A stretch of DNA of 64,000 bases from Cohnella rhizoplanae (GTDB lineage Bacteria; Bacillota; Bacilli; Paenibacillales; Paenibacillaceae), in assembly GCF_948329515.1 (NCBI RefSeq), contig NZ_CAOJCN010000021.1:1-64000 (forward strand), written 5' to 3'. A model generated the notes under the pieces. That model made no database searches and was not told the DNA's origin. It saw only the letters and a program-made list of their open reading frames with translations. The position numbers were made by a program, and so were the translations under genes. This document shows positions 40,401-48,103 of this stretch, piece by piece (position 1 is the stretch's first letter; every line of letters starts with the position of its first letter).

Positions 40401-41036
40401 GGGGATGCCGAGACCAAGGTCTATCCTGTCACTTACGGCTCCCGGATCCGCGTCTACGAAGGTCTGCACATCGAGGCAGGCGACGAGCTCACCGACGGTT
40501 CGATCGATCCGAAGGAAATGCTCCGCATTAAGGGCGTACGCGGCGTGCAGAACTACATTCTGCAGGAAGTACAGCGCGTATACCGGAACCAGGGCGTTGA
40601 GATCAACGATAAGCACGTTGAAGTTATGATCAAGCAGATGCTTCGGAAGATCCGGATCGTCGATCCCGGGGATACGACGCTGCTGCCTGGATCCTTCGTC
40701 GACGTGCATGAATACGAAGCGGCGAACCGCGAAGCGATCTTTGCAGGCAACGAGCCTGCGGTCGCGCGTCCGGTCCTGCTCGGCATCACCAAGGCATCGC
40801 TCGAGACCGACTCGTTCCTCTCGGCTGCCTCGTTCCAAGAGACGACCCGCGTCCTCACGGACGCAGCCATCAAGGGCAAGGTCGACCGCCTGCTCGGCCT
40901 GAAGGAGAATGTCATCATCGGCAAGCTCATTCCGGCGGGCACGGGGATGTCGCGTTACCGCAACATCCGCGTCGTCGATCCGACCGAAGAGGGCTACGAA
41001 GACGAAGCGGAACTGGAACCGGTATCGGCCGAGTAA
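37419..41036 (+). CDS. rpoC: RNA polymerase beta' subunit
   Basis: The 1205-residue catalytic subunit has an N-terminal zinc ribbon ('[20 protein letters not shown]'), the catalytic Mg2+ motif '[13 protein letters not shown]' (Asp449, Asp451, Asp453), a second zinc site ('[18 protein letters not shown]') and the trigger-loop region '[19 protein letters not shown]'. The start is TTG 37419 after GAAGGAGGG. A strong terminator follows at once, so rpsL-type genes are not co-transcribed here. Confidence 0.98.
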   Translation: [1205 protein letters not shown]

Positions 41037-41050
41037 CGCTTCTGTGACGA

Positions 41051-41087
41051 AAAAGACTGCCGGGCATCCGTCCGGCAGTCTTTTTTT
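41051..41087 (+). terminator. intrinsic terminator after rpoC
   Basis: AAAGACTGCCGG (41052-41063) and CCGGCAGTCTTT (41072-41083) form a perfect stem that runs into seven T. It ends the RNA polymerase operon. Confidence 0.95.
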
Positions 41088-41244
41088 GCGCTGTACGGGA
41101 TACCTGCCGAGGAGGCCACTATGCCGGCCGGCGTTTACGAACGCGAGTAGAATCGGGTAAACTCTAAAAAAGCCCCGAATGAGAGCGGTAGCGCGGGAGA
41201 CTGCGCCGTTGCCTTCATGATGGGGACAAGGGAGCCTAGCCGCC

Positions 41245-41556
41245 ATGAAAAATACAAGAGCATCCGCGACGCTGCTTGTAAGTCAATTTATTTTTGTCCT
41301 GCTCGTCATTCCTTGGCTGATCGTCGCCTTGATGTCGTTCATGATTTTCGATTCGCCGGATTCGGTCGAGACCGCGTGGCCGATCGCCGTTGTCGTATTC
41401 GTATGGGCTTACCCGCTCGGCCTGATCGTCAGCATCGCCTTGAGCTGGGTGCTCTACCACAAGCGCAAGTTCAGGGGAGCGGTCTGGTGTAATTTCATTC
41501 CGCTTATTTGGCTGCTGCCGGCGGTATATGTTACCTTTTTCCTCGATTCCTTTTGA
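41245..41556 (+). CDS. small membrane protein of unknown function
   Basis: The 103-residue protein has three predicted helices ('LLVSQFIFVLLVIPWLIVAL', 'WPIAVVVFVWAYPLGLIVSI', 'FIPLIWLLPAVYVTFFL') and a short basic loop 'YHKRKFRG'. AAGGGAG lies 11 bases before the ATG. Codon use resembles that of neighbouring genes, and no other frame is better. I do not recognise a family. It stands alone between the rpoC terminator and the box cluster at 41656. Confidence 0.7.
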   Translation: MKNTRASATLLVSQFIFVLLVIPWLIVALMSFMIFDSPDSVETAWPIAVVVFVWAYPLGLIVSIALSWVLYHKRKFRGAVWCNFIPLIWLLPAVYVTFFLDSF

Positions 41557-41655
41557 GCGGTCGTCGTTTGTAGCGCGCACCGCATATCGTCCGCGAAGCC
41601 TGTCCGCCTTCTCGACTGGAGAAGCGTGGGACGGGCTATTTGGCGTGCGGCGGGA

Positions 41656-41817
41656 TTGTCCACATGTGGATGACGGATTATACGTCCGGATTGTCCACGG
41701 GGATGAGCCGGGTGAGCGGTTATGCGCCTGTGAATAACGCAGAAAGGATTGCAAATGCGCCTACATTTCCCCAAACTGCCCACAACCTTGGGATAAACCC
41801 GCCTCGAGTGTGAATAA
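41656..41817. promoter_or_regulatory. cluster of DnaA-box-like nonamers
   Basis: In 162 bases there are TTGTCCACA (41656), its inverted partner TGTGGATGA (41665), TTGTCCACG (41691), and TGTGAATAA at 41729 and 41809. The last two are TTATTCACA on the other strand, fitting the TTATNCACA consensus. A weaker TTGGGATAA lies at 41789. The first two abut as the perfect palindrome TCCACATGTGGA. No gene lies in 41557-41891. This could be a DnaA-binding regulatory or titration site, or an operator for the exporter downstream. Confidence 0.45.
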
Positions 41818-41891
41818 ACGCATTGTGAAACGCCCTTTAGATTTAATAGTATTAACGTATATGACCGTTAAAGAACGGAAGTGAAGGGCCT

Positions 41892-42773
41892 TTGCGTACG
41901 AACGCCATACTCCGGCTCGAGAAGGCGAGCAAGCATTATAAAGGAAAAGCGGTTTTGGACGATGTCTCGATAGCGCTGAACCGGGGAGAAACCGTGGCCA
42001 TAACGGGACCCAACGGCTCAGGCAAGAGCACGCTGCTAAAATTGCTGGCAGGGCTCTCTGCGCTATCCTCGGGCACAAGGGAGCTTAACGGCGGCGGCGG
42101 AGGAGACAGAATGGTCATCGGATATGCGCCGGATCATCTCCCGAAGCTTAAATTCACGGCACGGGAATATTTGAACCATATGGCCGCGATACGGGGACTG
42201 GATGCCGCGACGAGATTGCGGAGAATCGAGGAGCTGCTCGAACAGGTAAATCTGAGGGATCGGCCAGGGCAGCAGATGAGGTATTTCTCGAAAGGGATGC
42301 TCCAAAAGGTGAATCTCGTGCAGGCGCTGCTTGGCGAGCCCGAGCTTCTCCTGTTGGACGAGCCGATCGGCGGTTTGGACGAGGAGGCGCAGAGCGTGCT
42401 CGGCGGCATGCTTAGGAGCCTAAGGCTAGAAGGAATGGCCGTCGTCGTCGCCGGTCACGAGCATGCCATACTCCGCCAATGGGCGGATCGCATTATCAGT
42501 ATTAGCGACGGGCGGATCGTTGCGGTCGAGGATTCGCCGCTCTCGGTCGGAGAGATATACTGGCGACGGATTGTCTGCCGATGGCCGGCGGGAAGAGAGA
42601 CGGAAGCGGCGGCGCTCGGACGCTTGTCCGGCATGCTGCAATACCGGCTGGAAGACCGGACGACAGCCGTCTATTGGGCCGATGCCGAGCGGAGCGACGC
42701 ACTGCTGCGCGAGCTGCTGGAGGCAGGCGCCTCGGTCGATTCCGTAGCCATGGGAACGGGAAGGATGATCTGA
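41892..42773 (+). CDS. ABC transporter ATPase
   Basis: The 293-residue ATPase has Walker A 'GPNGSGKSTLLKLL', a divergent signature 'YFSKGMLQKVNL' (SKGM in place of SGGQ, as in several bacteriocin or lantibiotic exporters), Walker B 'LLLLDEPIGGLD' and the H-loop His in 'VVVAGHEHAI'. The C-terminal 80 residues are a family-specific tail. The start is TTG 41892, 5 bases after GTGAAGGG. A permease gene begins 3 bases after the stop, but it is frameshifted, so the pair may no longer work. Confidence 0.86.
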   Translation: MRTNAILRLEKASKHYKGKAVLDDVSIALNRGETVAITGPNGSGKSTLLKLLAGLSALSSGTRELNGGGGGDRMVIGYAPDHLPKLKFTAREYLNHMAAIRGLDAATRLRRIEELLEQVNLRDRPGQQMRYFSKGMLQKVNLVQALLGEPELLLLDEPIGGLDEEAQSVLGGMLRSLRLEGMAVVVAGHEHAILRQWADRIISISDGRIVAVEDSPLSVGEIYWRRIVCRWPAGRETEAAALGRLSGMLQYRLEDRTTAVYWADAERSDALLRELLEAGASVDSVAMGTGRMI

Positions 42774-42776
42774 AGC

Positions 42777-43480
42777 ATGCTGCCGCTAATAGGTTATCAT
42801 TTGGCTTACTATACGAGATCTTACCGCTACGTGGCACCTGTGATCGCATACGTGGGGTTTCTCCTTTTTATTTACACGCTTACGCCGAACCCGGTCATGG
42901 AGAGCTATGCGTTTTCCGCCGTCTGGCTATTCGTCGTCTCCGCCTGGATCGCCTTCGGCTTCGCGGATCTGGAGCCGGGCGCCCAACAGCCGGTGACCGC
43001 CTTGCACGCCGGCAGCGCGAACAACTATCACCTGTCCAAGCTGCTGTTGATGACCTTCGTCGGCTTGCTGCTCGCGCTGTTCGCCGTCCTGTATCCGGCC
43101 CTTGCCGGCAAATTCGAACGGGCGCCCGCGGCGGGAGAGTGGATCGCGGCATTATTCGCGCATGCGGGCCTATTCGTTCTCGGCATGGGCATCTCGCTCT
43201 GGTTCACCGAACGGGGGTTTGGCAAATCTCAAGCCTCGCTGCCGGCGCTGATGGCGTTCTCGTGCTGTCGCTCGCTTCGGGCCCAGCGCTCGAGCGTGTT
43301 CATGCTAGTGCGGGCTGCGTACGCTGGCTGCTGCCGCCGTCGGGTCTCGTATCCGAGGTCCTGACGAGACAAGATCGATACTCGGAATGGGAGACGGCAG
43401 GTATGATTTTGTATGCGTTTGCGTATGCGGCACTGTTGAGCGGAGGATTCGTGCTTCGGGCCTCCCGGCATAAGTTCTAG
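42777..43480 (+). pseudogene. ABC transporter permease, frameshifted
   Basis: From ATG 42777 the protein reads as a membrane permease with several helices ('YVAPVIAYVGFLLFIYTL', 'LLLMTFVGLLLALFAVLYPAL', 'FAHAGLFVLGMGISLWF') up to about 43260. There it turns into a Cys/Arg-rich tail that stops at 43364. The -1 frame continues sensibly ('LVLSLASGPALERV', 'AGMILYAFAYAALLSGGFVL') to a stop at 43480. One base therefore appears lost between about 43240 and 43270. No classical slippery heptamer is seen there. It is a real mutation or a sequencing error; the intact product would be about 234 residues. Confidence 0.75.
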
Positions 43481-43513
43481 CCGAGAGGGCTCGGGAAAAT
43501 GCGCATTTAATCA

Positions 43514-43580
43514 TTGACAAAATAGGCTAAACACCCTAAAGTAATGATAAACGTTATCAATGATAATGATAATCATTAAT
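43514..43580 (+). promoter_or_regulatory. Fur-regulated promoter
   Basis: TTGACA (43514-43519), a 17-base spacer and TAAAGT (43537-43542) are followed by overlapping Fur-type boxes. The palindrome TGATAAACGTTATCA lies at 43545-43559, and GATAATGATAATCATTAAT at 43562-43580 matches 17 of 19 positions of the classical Fur box. Binding would cover the start site, so the uptake genes are iron-repressed. Confidence 0.9.
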
Positions 43581-43596
43581 ATTTGGGGGCAAAGAA

Positions 43597-44631
43597 ATGA
43601 AAAGACAGTCGTTTTTTCGAATGAACCGAAGCAAGCGGGGCAGAGGTCTTCTTCTGTTCGCTATGATGGCCGCGGTGTTCGCGCTGGCCGCGTGCGGCAA
43701 CAGTAACAATGGGAACCATTCATCGCCTGCAGCGAGCAGCCAACCGGCAGCAACCGCCAGCGCGTCCCAGAGCGCGTCCGCAAGTCCTTCGGCCAGCCCG
43801 TCCGCCGAAGCGCAGACCGGTACGATCACGTATCAATCCGAAGCGGGACCGGTCGAGGTCCCCGCGAACCCTCAGCGGGTAATCGTGCTGTCGGGCTACA
43901 CGGGAGACGTGCTTCAGTTGGGCGTGCCGCTGGTCGGCGTAGACTCGTGGTCGGTCGCGAATCCGCGCTTCGCCGACAAGCTTCAAGGCGTGACCGAGGT
44001 GTCGGACGAAGATCTGGAGAAAATTATCGAGCTGCAGCCCGATCTCATCATCGGCTCCTCGGATTCCAAAAATCAGGATAAGCTGAAGCAGATCGCGCCG
44101 CTTGTCACGTATACCTATAATAAAGTCGACTATCTGACCCAGCATCTGGAGATCGGCAAGGCGCTGAACAAGGAGAAGGAAGCGCAGGCTTGGATCGACG
44201 ATTTCAAGCAGCGGGCGACCGCGGCGGGGGAAGAGATCAAGGCGAAGATCGGTCCGGACGCGACCGTGTCGGTCATGGAGGCGTACGATAAGGAAGTGTA
44301 CACGTTCGGAGACGCCTGGGGCCGCGGCACGGAGATCCTGTTTCAGCTGATGGGTCTCAACATGCAGCCGAAGGTCAAAGAATCGACCGCGAAGGACGGA
44401 TACTTCACCCTGTCCGCAGAGGTGCTGCCGGATTACGCCGGCGATTACATCATTCTGAGCAAGGACCCGGGAGCCGACACTTCCTTTCAAAAGACCGAGA
44501 CCTACAAAAACATACCTGCGGTGAAAAACAACCGCGTGTATGAAGTCGATTCGCGAACGTTCTACTTCAACGACGCGATGACGCTCGAATGGCAGCTGGC
44601 GTTTTTCAAGGAAAAGTTCCTCGGTAACTAA
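43597..44631 (+). CDS. iron-siderophore binding lipoprotein, FeuA/FhuD-like
   Basis: The 344-residue class III solute-binding protein has a signal peptide with lipobox 'FALAAC' (lipidated Cys33). A Ser/Ala/Pro-rich linker to about residue 72 follows, then the two-lobed domain ('NPQRVIVLSGYTGDVLQLG', 'ELQPDLIIGSS', 'AVKNNRVYEVDSRTFYFNDA'). It would capture an Fe(III)-siderophore outside the membrane for the two permeases that follow. A Fur box covers its promoter. The ligand (bacillibactin/enterobactin, hydroxamate or citrate type) cannot be told from the sequence. Confidence 0.9.
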   Translation: MKRQSFFRMNRSKRGRGLLLFAMMAAVFALAACGNSNNGNHSSPAASSQPAATASASQSASASPSASPSAEAQTGTITYQSEAGPVEVPANPQRVIVLSGYTGDVLQLGVPLVGVDSWSVANPRFADKLQGVTEVSDEDLEKIIELQPDLIIGSSDSKNQDKLKQIAPLVTYTYNKVDYLTQHLEIGKALNKEKEAQAWIDDFKQRATAAGEEIKAKIGPDATVSVMEAYDKEVYTFGDAWGRGTEILFQLMGLNMQPKVKESTAKDGYFTLSAEVLPDYAGDYIILSKDPGADTSFQKTETYKNIPAVKNNRVYEVDSRTFYFNDAMTLEWQLAFFKEKFLGN

Positions 44632-44645
44632 CTCACGGATGAAGC

Positions 44646-44690
44646 GGGAATTTCGCGACCGAGCGAGGTTCCCCTTTCCTATTTTTAATA
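44646..44690 (+). terminator. intergenic hairpin, partial terminator
   Basis: GGGAA/TTCCC with an inner TCGC/GCGA stem (44646-44673) is followed by a pyrimidine-rich, T-containing stretch. Lying between the binding-protein gene and its permeases, it probably lowers permease levels relative to the binding protein. Confidence 0.6.
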
Positions 44691-44706
44691 GAAAGCGGAG
44701 CGGCTG

Positions 44707-45711
44707 ATGAACTCGAACAGAAAAATGAAGTTTGCCGTGACGCTCGTCGCGGGATTGATCGCGCTGGCATGCATGTTCACGGTCTCCATGATATTCGGCG
44801 CCAAGGATACGACCGTCAACGACGTGTGGCTCGCTCTGACCACCCGGGAGGCGGGAGAAAGGCTTACCCCCCTGCGCGAATTGCGGCTGCCCCGCGAGAC
44901 GGCGGGCATGATCATCGGAGCGGCGCTAGGCGTGGCGGGCGCCGTCATGCAGGGCCTGACGCGCAATCCGCTGGCCGACCCGGGAATCATCGGTCTATCC
45001 GCGGGCGCAAGCGCGGCTCTGGCGTTCACGATGGCGACGATGCCGTCCGTCGGTTACTTCGGCATGATGATCGCGTGCTTCATCGGCGCGGGTGTAGGCG
45101 CGGTGTTGGTGCTGGGCATCGGCGCCGCGCGCAAGGGCGGCATGTCTCCGATGCGGATGGTGCTGGCGGGCTCCGCCGTGTCGGCCTTTCTGTACGCCGT
45201 GTCGGAAGGCATCGGCCTCGCGTTCAAGATTTCCAAGAACATATCGATGTGGACGGCGGGCGGCCTGATCGGCACGACTTGGGGGCAGATCCAGACGATC
45301 TCGCCTTTCATAGGGCTCGGCATCCTGGCGGCCATCGTGCTGGGCAAGGCGCTGACCCTGCTGAGCGCGAACGAGGAAGCGGCGATCGGGCTCGGGCTGC
45401 GCACCGGCCAGATCAAATTCGTGCTGTATGCGGCCGTTATCGTATTGACGGGCGCATCGGTGGCGCTGATCGGCAATATGGCGTTCGTCGGTCTCATGAT
45501 TCCGCATATGGTGCGAATGCTCGTAGGCACGGACTATCGCAAAGTTGTGCCGATGTCCGCGATCGTCGGGGCGATATTCATGCTGGCCGCCGATACGATA
45601 GCGCGGACGGTCATCGCGCCGTACGAACCGCCTATGGCGTCCATCATCGCGATCATGGGGCTGCCGTTCTTCCTGTTCATCGTGCGCAAAGGGGTGAAGA
45701 CGACGCCATGA
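44707..45711 (+). CDS. siderophore ABC permease, FecCD family (FeuB-like)
   Basis: The 334-residue permease has about 10 helices with family motifs 'LRLPRETAGMIIGAALGVAGAVMQG', 'NPLADPGIIGLSAGA' and the ATPase-coupling 'AFVGLMIPHMVRMLVG'. It pairs with the next gene as a heterodimer. No ATPase gene follows, as in the B. subtilis feuABC locus, which borrows the ATPase YusV. It overlaps the next gene by ATGA. Confidence 0.93.
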   Translation: MNSNRKMKFAVTLVAGLIALACMFTVSMIFGAKDTTVNDVWLALTTREAGERLTPLRELRLPRETAGMIIGAALGVAGAVMQGLTRNPLADPGIIGLSAGASAALAFTMATMPSVGYFGMMIACFIGAGVGAVLVLGIGAARKGGMSPMRMVLAGSAVSAFLYAVSEGIGLAFKISKNISMWTAGGLIGTTWGQIQTISPFIGLGILAAIVLGKALTLLSANEEAAIGLGLRTGQIKFVLYAAVIVLTGASVALIGNMAFVGLMIPHMVRMLVGTDYRKVVPMSAIVGAIFMLAADTIARTVIAPYEPPMASIIAIMGLPFFLFIVRKGVKTTP

Positions 45712-46718
45712 CCGACACGCGTTCGCTTCGCAAACAGCAGATTATCGTCGTATCGCTCGTCGCTTTGACGCTCCTGACGATTGTCGTCAGTCTCGGTCTC
45801 GGATCTTCGTCCGTCTCTTACGGGCGGATCATCCCGACGATACTCGGGCACGGCAGCTTCAAGGAAAAGTTTGTCCTGTTCGATCTGCGCCTGCCCCGCA
45901 TCTGCATCGTGGCCGTGGCCGGCATGGCGCTCGCGCTGTCCGGCTCGATCCTGCAGGGGATCACCAACAACGACCTGGCCGATCCGGGCATTCTGGGCAT
46001 TAATTCAGGCGCCGGCATCGGCGTGGCGATCAGCTTCCTGCTGATCCCTGCCGAACCGGGTTCATTCGTGTATGTAATCCCGGTATCCGCCTTCCTAGGC
46101 GCGATGGCGACGGCCGCGCTGCTCTACGCTTTTTCCTACGATAGGCAATCGGGACTTCATCCGATGCGTCTAGTTTTAGTCGGCATCGGCTTTTCGTTGG
46201 CATTTTCCGGCCTGATGGTGTTCATCACTTCCGCGGTCGATATCTACAAAGTCGACTTCATCTCCCGCTGGCTCGCCGGCAACGTATGGGGGACGGACTG
46301 GACCTTCCTGTGGGCGCAGCTGCCATGGCTTGTCGTGCTGCTGCCGTATACGCTGTATAAGTCCAACACGCTGAACCTGCTGTCGCTCAACGACGCGACC
46401 GCGATCGGCACCGGGGTGCCGATCGCCCGGGAGCGCGTCGGCCTGCTTGTCGCCTCCGTGGCGCTCGCCGCCTCGGCCGTGGCCGTCACGGGCGGCATCG
46501 CGTTCATCGGGCTGATGGCGCCGCATATCGCCAAGTCGCTGGTCGGACCGCGCTATCAGCGCTTCGTGCCCGTAGCCGTGCTGACCGGCGGTTTCCTGCT
46601 GCTGCTGGCGGATACGATCGGCCGCAATCTGGGGAATTCGCAAGGCGTCGCCGCCGGCATCGTCGTTTCCTTTATCGGCGCGCCGTATTTCGTTTATCTG
46701 CTGCTGAGGCGGGTCTGA
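45708..46718 (+). CDS. siderophore ABC permease, FecCD family (FeuC-like)
   Basis: The 336-residue partner permease has 'LRLPRICIVAVAGMALALSGS', 'NNDLADPGILGINSGAGIG' and 'GGIAFIGLMAPHIAKSLVG', the last being the coupling helix region. ATG 45708 overlaps the previous stop; the frame is open further upstream but overlaps the first permease. It is the last gene of the Fur-controlled unit, and the following gene has its own control region. Confidence 0.93.
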   Translation: MTDTRSLRKQQIIVVSLVALTLLTIVVSLGLGSSSVSYGRIIPTILGHGSFKEKFVLFDLRLPRICIVAVAGMALALSGSILQGITNNDLADPGILGINSGAGIGVAISFLLIPAEPGSFVYVIPVSAFLGAMATAALLYAFSYDRQSGLHPMRLVLVGIGFSLAFSGLMVFITSAVDIYKVDFISRWLAGNVWGTDWTFLWAQLPWLVVLLPYTLYKSNTLNLLSLNDATAIGTGVPIARERVGLLVASVALAASAVAVTGGIAFIGLMAPHIAKSLVGPRYQRFVPVAVLTGGFLLLLADTIGRNLGNSQGVAAGIVVSFIGAPYFVYLLLRRV

Positions 46719-46789
46719 GGCGCGAACGGACTGATTTTTGCTTATGCCTGTCCGCGCTCCGTTCAATTAGGCTTATTCTTTCCCGTCCG

Positions 46790-46828
46790 AAATATACTTT
46801 GCAATGAAATAATCAGTAAAGTATACTA
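46790..46828 (+). promoter_or_regulatory. candidate operators before the sugar regulator
   Basis: AAATATACTTT (46790-46800) and AAAGTATACTA (46818-46828) lie 28 bases apart, upstream of the regulator gene. The same AAGTATACTT-type dyad recurs before the binding-protein gene at 48072. This pattern suggests autoregulation. Confidence 0.6.
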
Positions 46829-46857
46829 ATCTTGTGACGGGGGGAGCGATTGGCAGC

Positions 46858-47976
46858 ATGAAGACGATAAAGACTCCGAGATATCAATTGATCGTTGACG
46901 ACATTAAAAAGAAAATATTAAACGGCGAGATCTCGACCGAGGAACCGATTCCTTCTCAGATCGAGCTGGCCAGAATATATGAGACGAGCGAGATCACGTC
47001 GCGCCGCGCTTTGACCGAACTAGCCCAAGAAGGCATGATTTACAGAGTCAGAGGCAAAGGTTCGTACGTCAGCAGGTTTTATGCCGAGACCTCCGGCGCC
47101 GAATCGCGCATCGAGACCATTTATTTAATCTATCACGCCCTGCCCGTCGAACAGTTCAACCATGGCTTTTTCGCCGACCTGTTGCGGGGCCTGCACGAGA
47201 AGTGCGAGGAGAACCAGGTGCAGTTCCAGATGTGGGATATCGGAGAACGCGAAAAGCTGCCGCCCAATCCCGAACGCTCCGGCCTGGTGCTGTTGCCCGG
47301 GGCGATGGAGACGGACTTCGTATCGGCCGATATCGTGGCAGGCTGGAAGAGCGAAGGCCGTAAAATCGTGACGGTTCATTTTTACTTTCCTCATCTCCAG
47401 ATTCCGTATGTCATCGTCGACAATATGACAGGAGGATACCTCGCCACCCAGCACCTGCTCTCGATCGGTCACCGGCGTATCGGCATCGTGCTGACCGGCA
47501 GCTCGCTCGCGGGCCTTAACCAGGAGTTCTCGCTGCGGTTCCAGGGCTACAAGCTGGCGCTGTCGCAGTATAAGATCGAGTTCGACCCGGCGCTGGTCGT
47601 CGTCATCGAAGGAAGCATGGAGCAAGCGGACTCGGGCGCCCAGGGCTTCGACCGGCTCATGGACCTGGACGCGCCGCCGACCGCGGTCTTCCTGACGAGC
47701 GATATCAAGGCGTTTGGCGCGATGAAGGCGGCAGAGCGCAGAAATCTTGTCGTTCCGGGAGACGTCAGTCTGGTTGGTTATGACGATCTGTTCGTCAGCA
47801 GTTACGTTCGTCCCGGCCTGACGTCCATCAATCAGAACACGTACCGCGTCGGCAAAAGAGCGGTCGAGTTGCTGCTCGAGGGCGAGATCGCAGGCGACAA
47901 AGAATTCAGCAAGGACGAAATCGTGCCCAGCCTGATTATCCGGGACAGCACCACCGAATGGAATCCAGAAGATTGA
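46858..47976 (+). CDS. GntR/LacI hybrid sugar regulator, AraR-type
   Basis: The 372-residue repressor-like protein joins a GntR winged helix (about residues 5-75: 'YQLIVDDIKKKILNGEI', 'SEITSRRALTELAQEG', 'YRVRGKGSYVS') to a LacI/GalR-type periplasmic-binding-fold sensor ('GYLATQHLLSIGHRRIGIV', 'PTAVFLTSDIKAFGAMKA', 'VSLVGYDDLFVSSYVRPGLT'). This mix is the AraR architecture. Its sugar effector is unknown. ATG 46858 is chosen over GTG 46834 because GGGGGAG lies 11 bases upstream. Shared dyads before this gene and before 48104 mark the likely regulon. Confidence 0.9.
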   Translation: MKTIKTPRYQLIVDDIKKKILNGEISTEEPIPSQIELARIYETSEITSRRALTELAQEGMIYRVRGKGSYVSRFYAETSGAESRIETIYLIYHALPVEQFNHGFFADLLRGLHEKCEENQVQFQMWDIGEREKLPPNPERSGLVLLPGAMETDFVSADIVAGWKSEGRKIVTVHFYFPHLQIPYVIVDNMTGGYLATQHLLSIGHRRIGIVLTGSSLAGLNQEFSLRFQGYKLALSQYKIEFDPALVVVIEGSMEQADSGAQGFDRLMDLDAPPTAVFLTSDIKAFGAMKAAERRNLVVPGDVSLVGYDDLFVSSYVRPGLTSINQNTYRVGKRAVELLLEGEIAGDKEFSKDEIVPSLIIRDSTTEWNPED

Positions 47977-48003
47977 AACGGATCCGATACGGAAGCATGA
48001 ATA

Positions 48004-48027
48004 GACGGCCTAGGCCGTCTTTTTTTA
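48004..48027 (+). terminator. terminator after the regulator gene
   Basis: GACGGCC-TA-GGCCGTC (48004-48019) is followed by a run of T. A short but strong intrinsic terminator. Confidence 0.92.
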
Positions 48028-48033
48028 TTTTTC

Positions 48034-48084
48034 TTGAATAATCTTCTTTCAAAGTATATATTAATAAGTGCAAGTATACTTAAT
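48034..48084 (+). promoter_or_regulatory. promoter and operators of the sugar transport genes
   Basis: TTGAAT (48034-48039), a 17-base spacer and TATATT (48057-48062). AAAGTATATA (48051-48060) overlaps the -10, and the perfect palindrome AAGTATACTT (48072-48081) lies at about +3 to +12. Both match the sites before the regulator gene. A repressor bound here would block initiation. Confidence 0.75.
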
Positions 48085-48103
48085 AAAGTTGAGGAGAGGT
48101 CCT

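Noticed and set aside
37482..41246. A 1254-codon minus-strand open frame opposite rpoC
   Set aside because: Same explanation as for rpoB.
41656..41817. Chromosomal replication origin
   Set aside because: No dnaA, dnaN or clear AT-rich unwinding element lies next to the boxes; reported instead as a possible DnaA-binding or operator cluster.
43240..43270. Programmed -1 ribosomal frameshift in the permease
   Set aside because: No X-XXY-YYZ slippery heptamer or following strong stem was seen at the change point.
42581..43480. A separate 299-codon gene overlapping the ABC ATPase
   Set aside because: Only its last 75 or so codons read as protein, and these are the continuation of the frameshifted permease; the rest is out-of-frame sequence of the ATPase gene.
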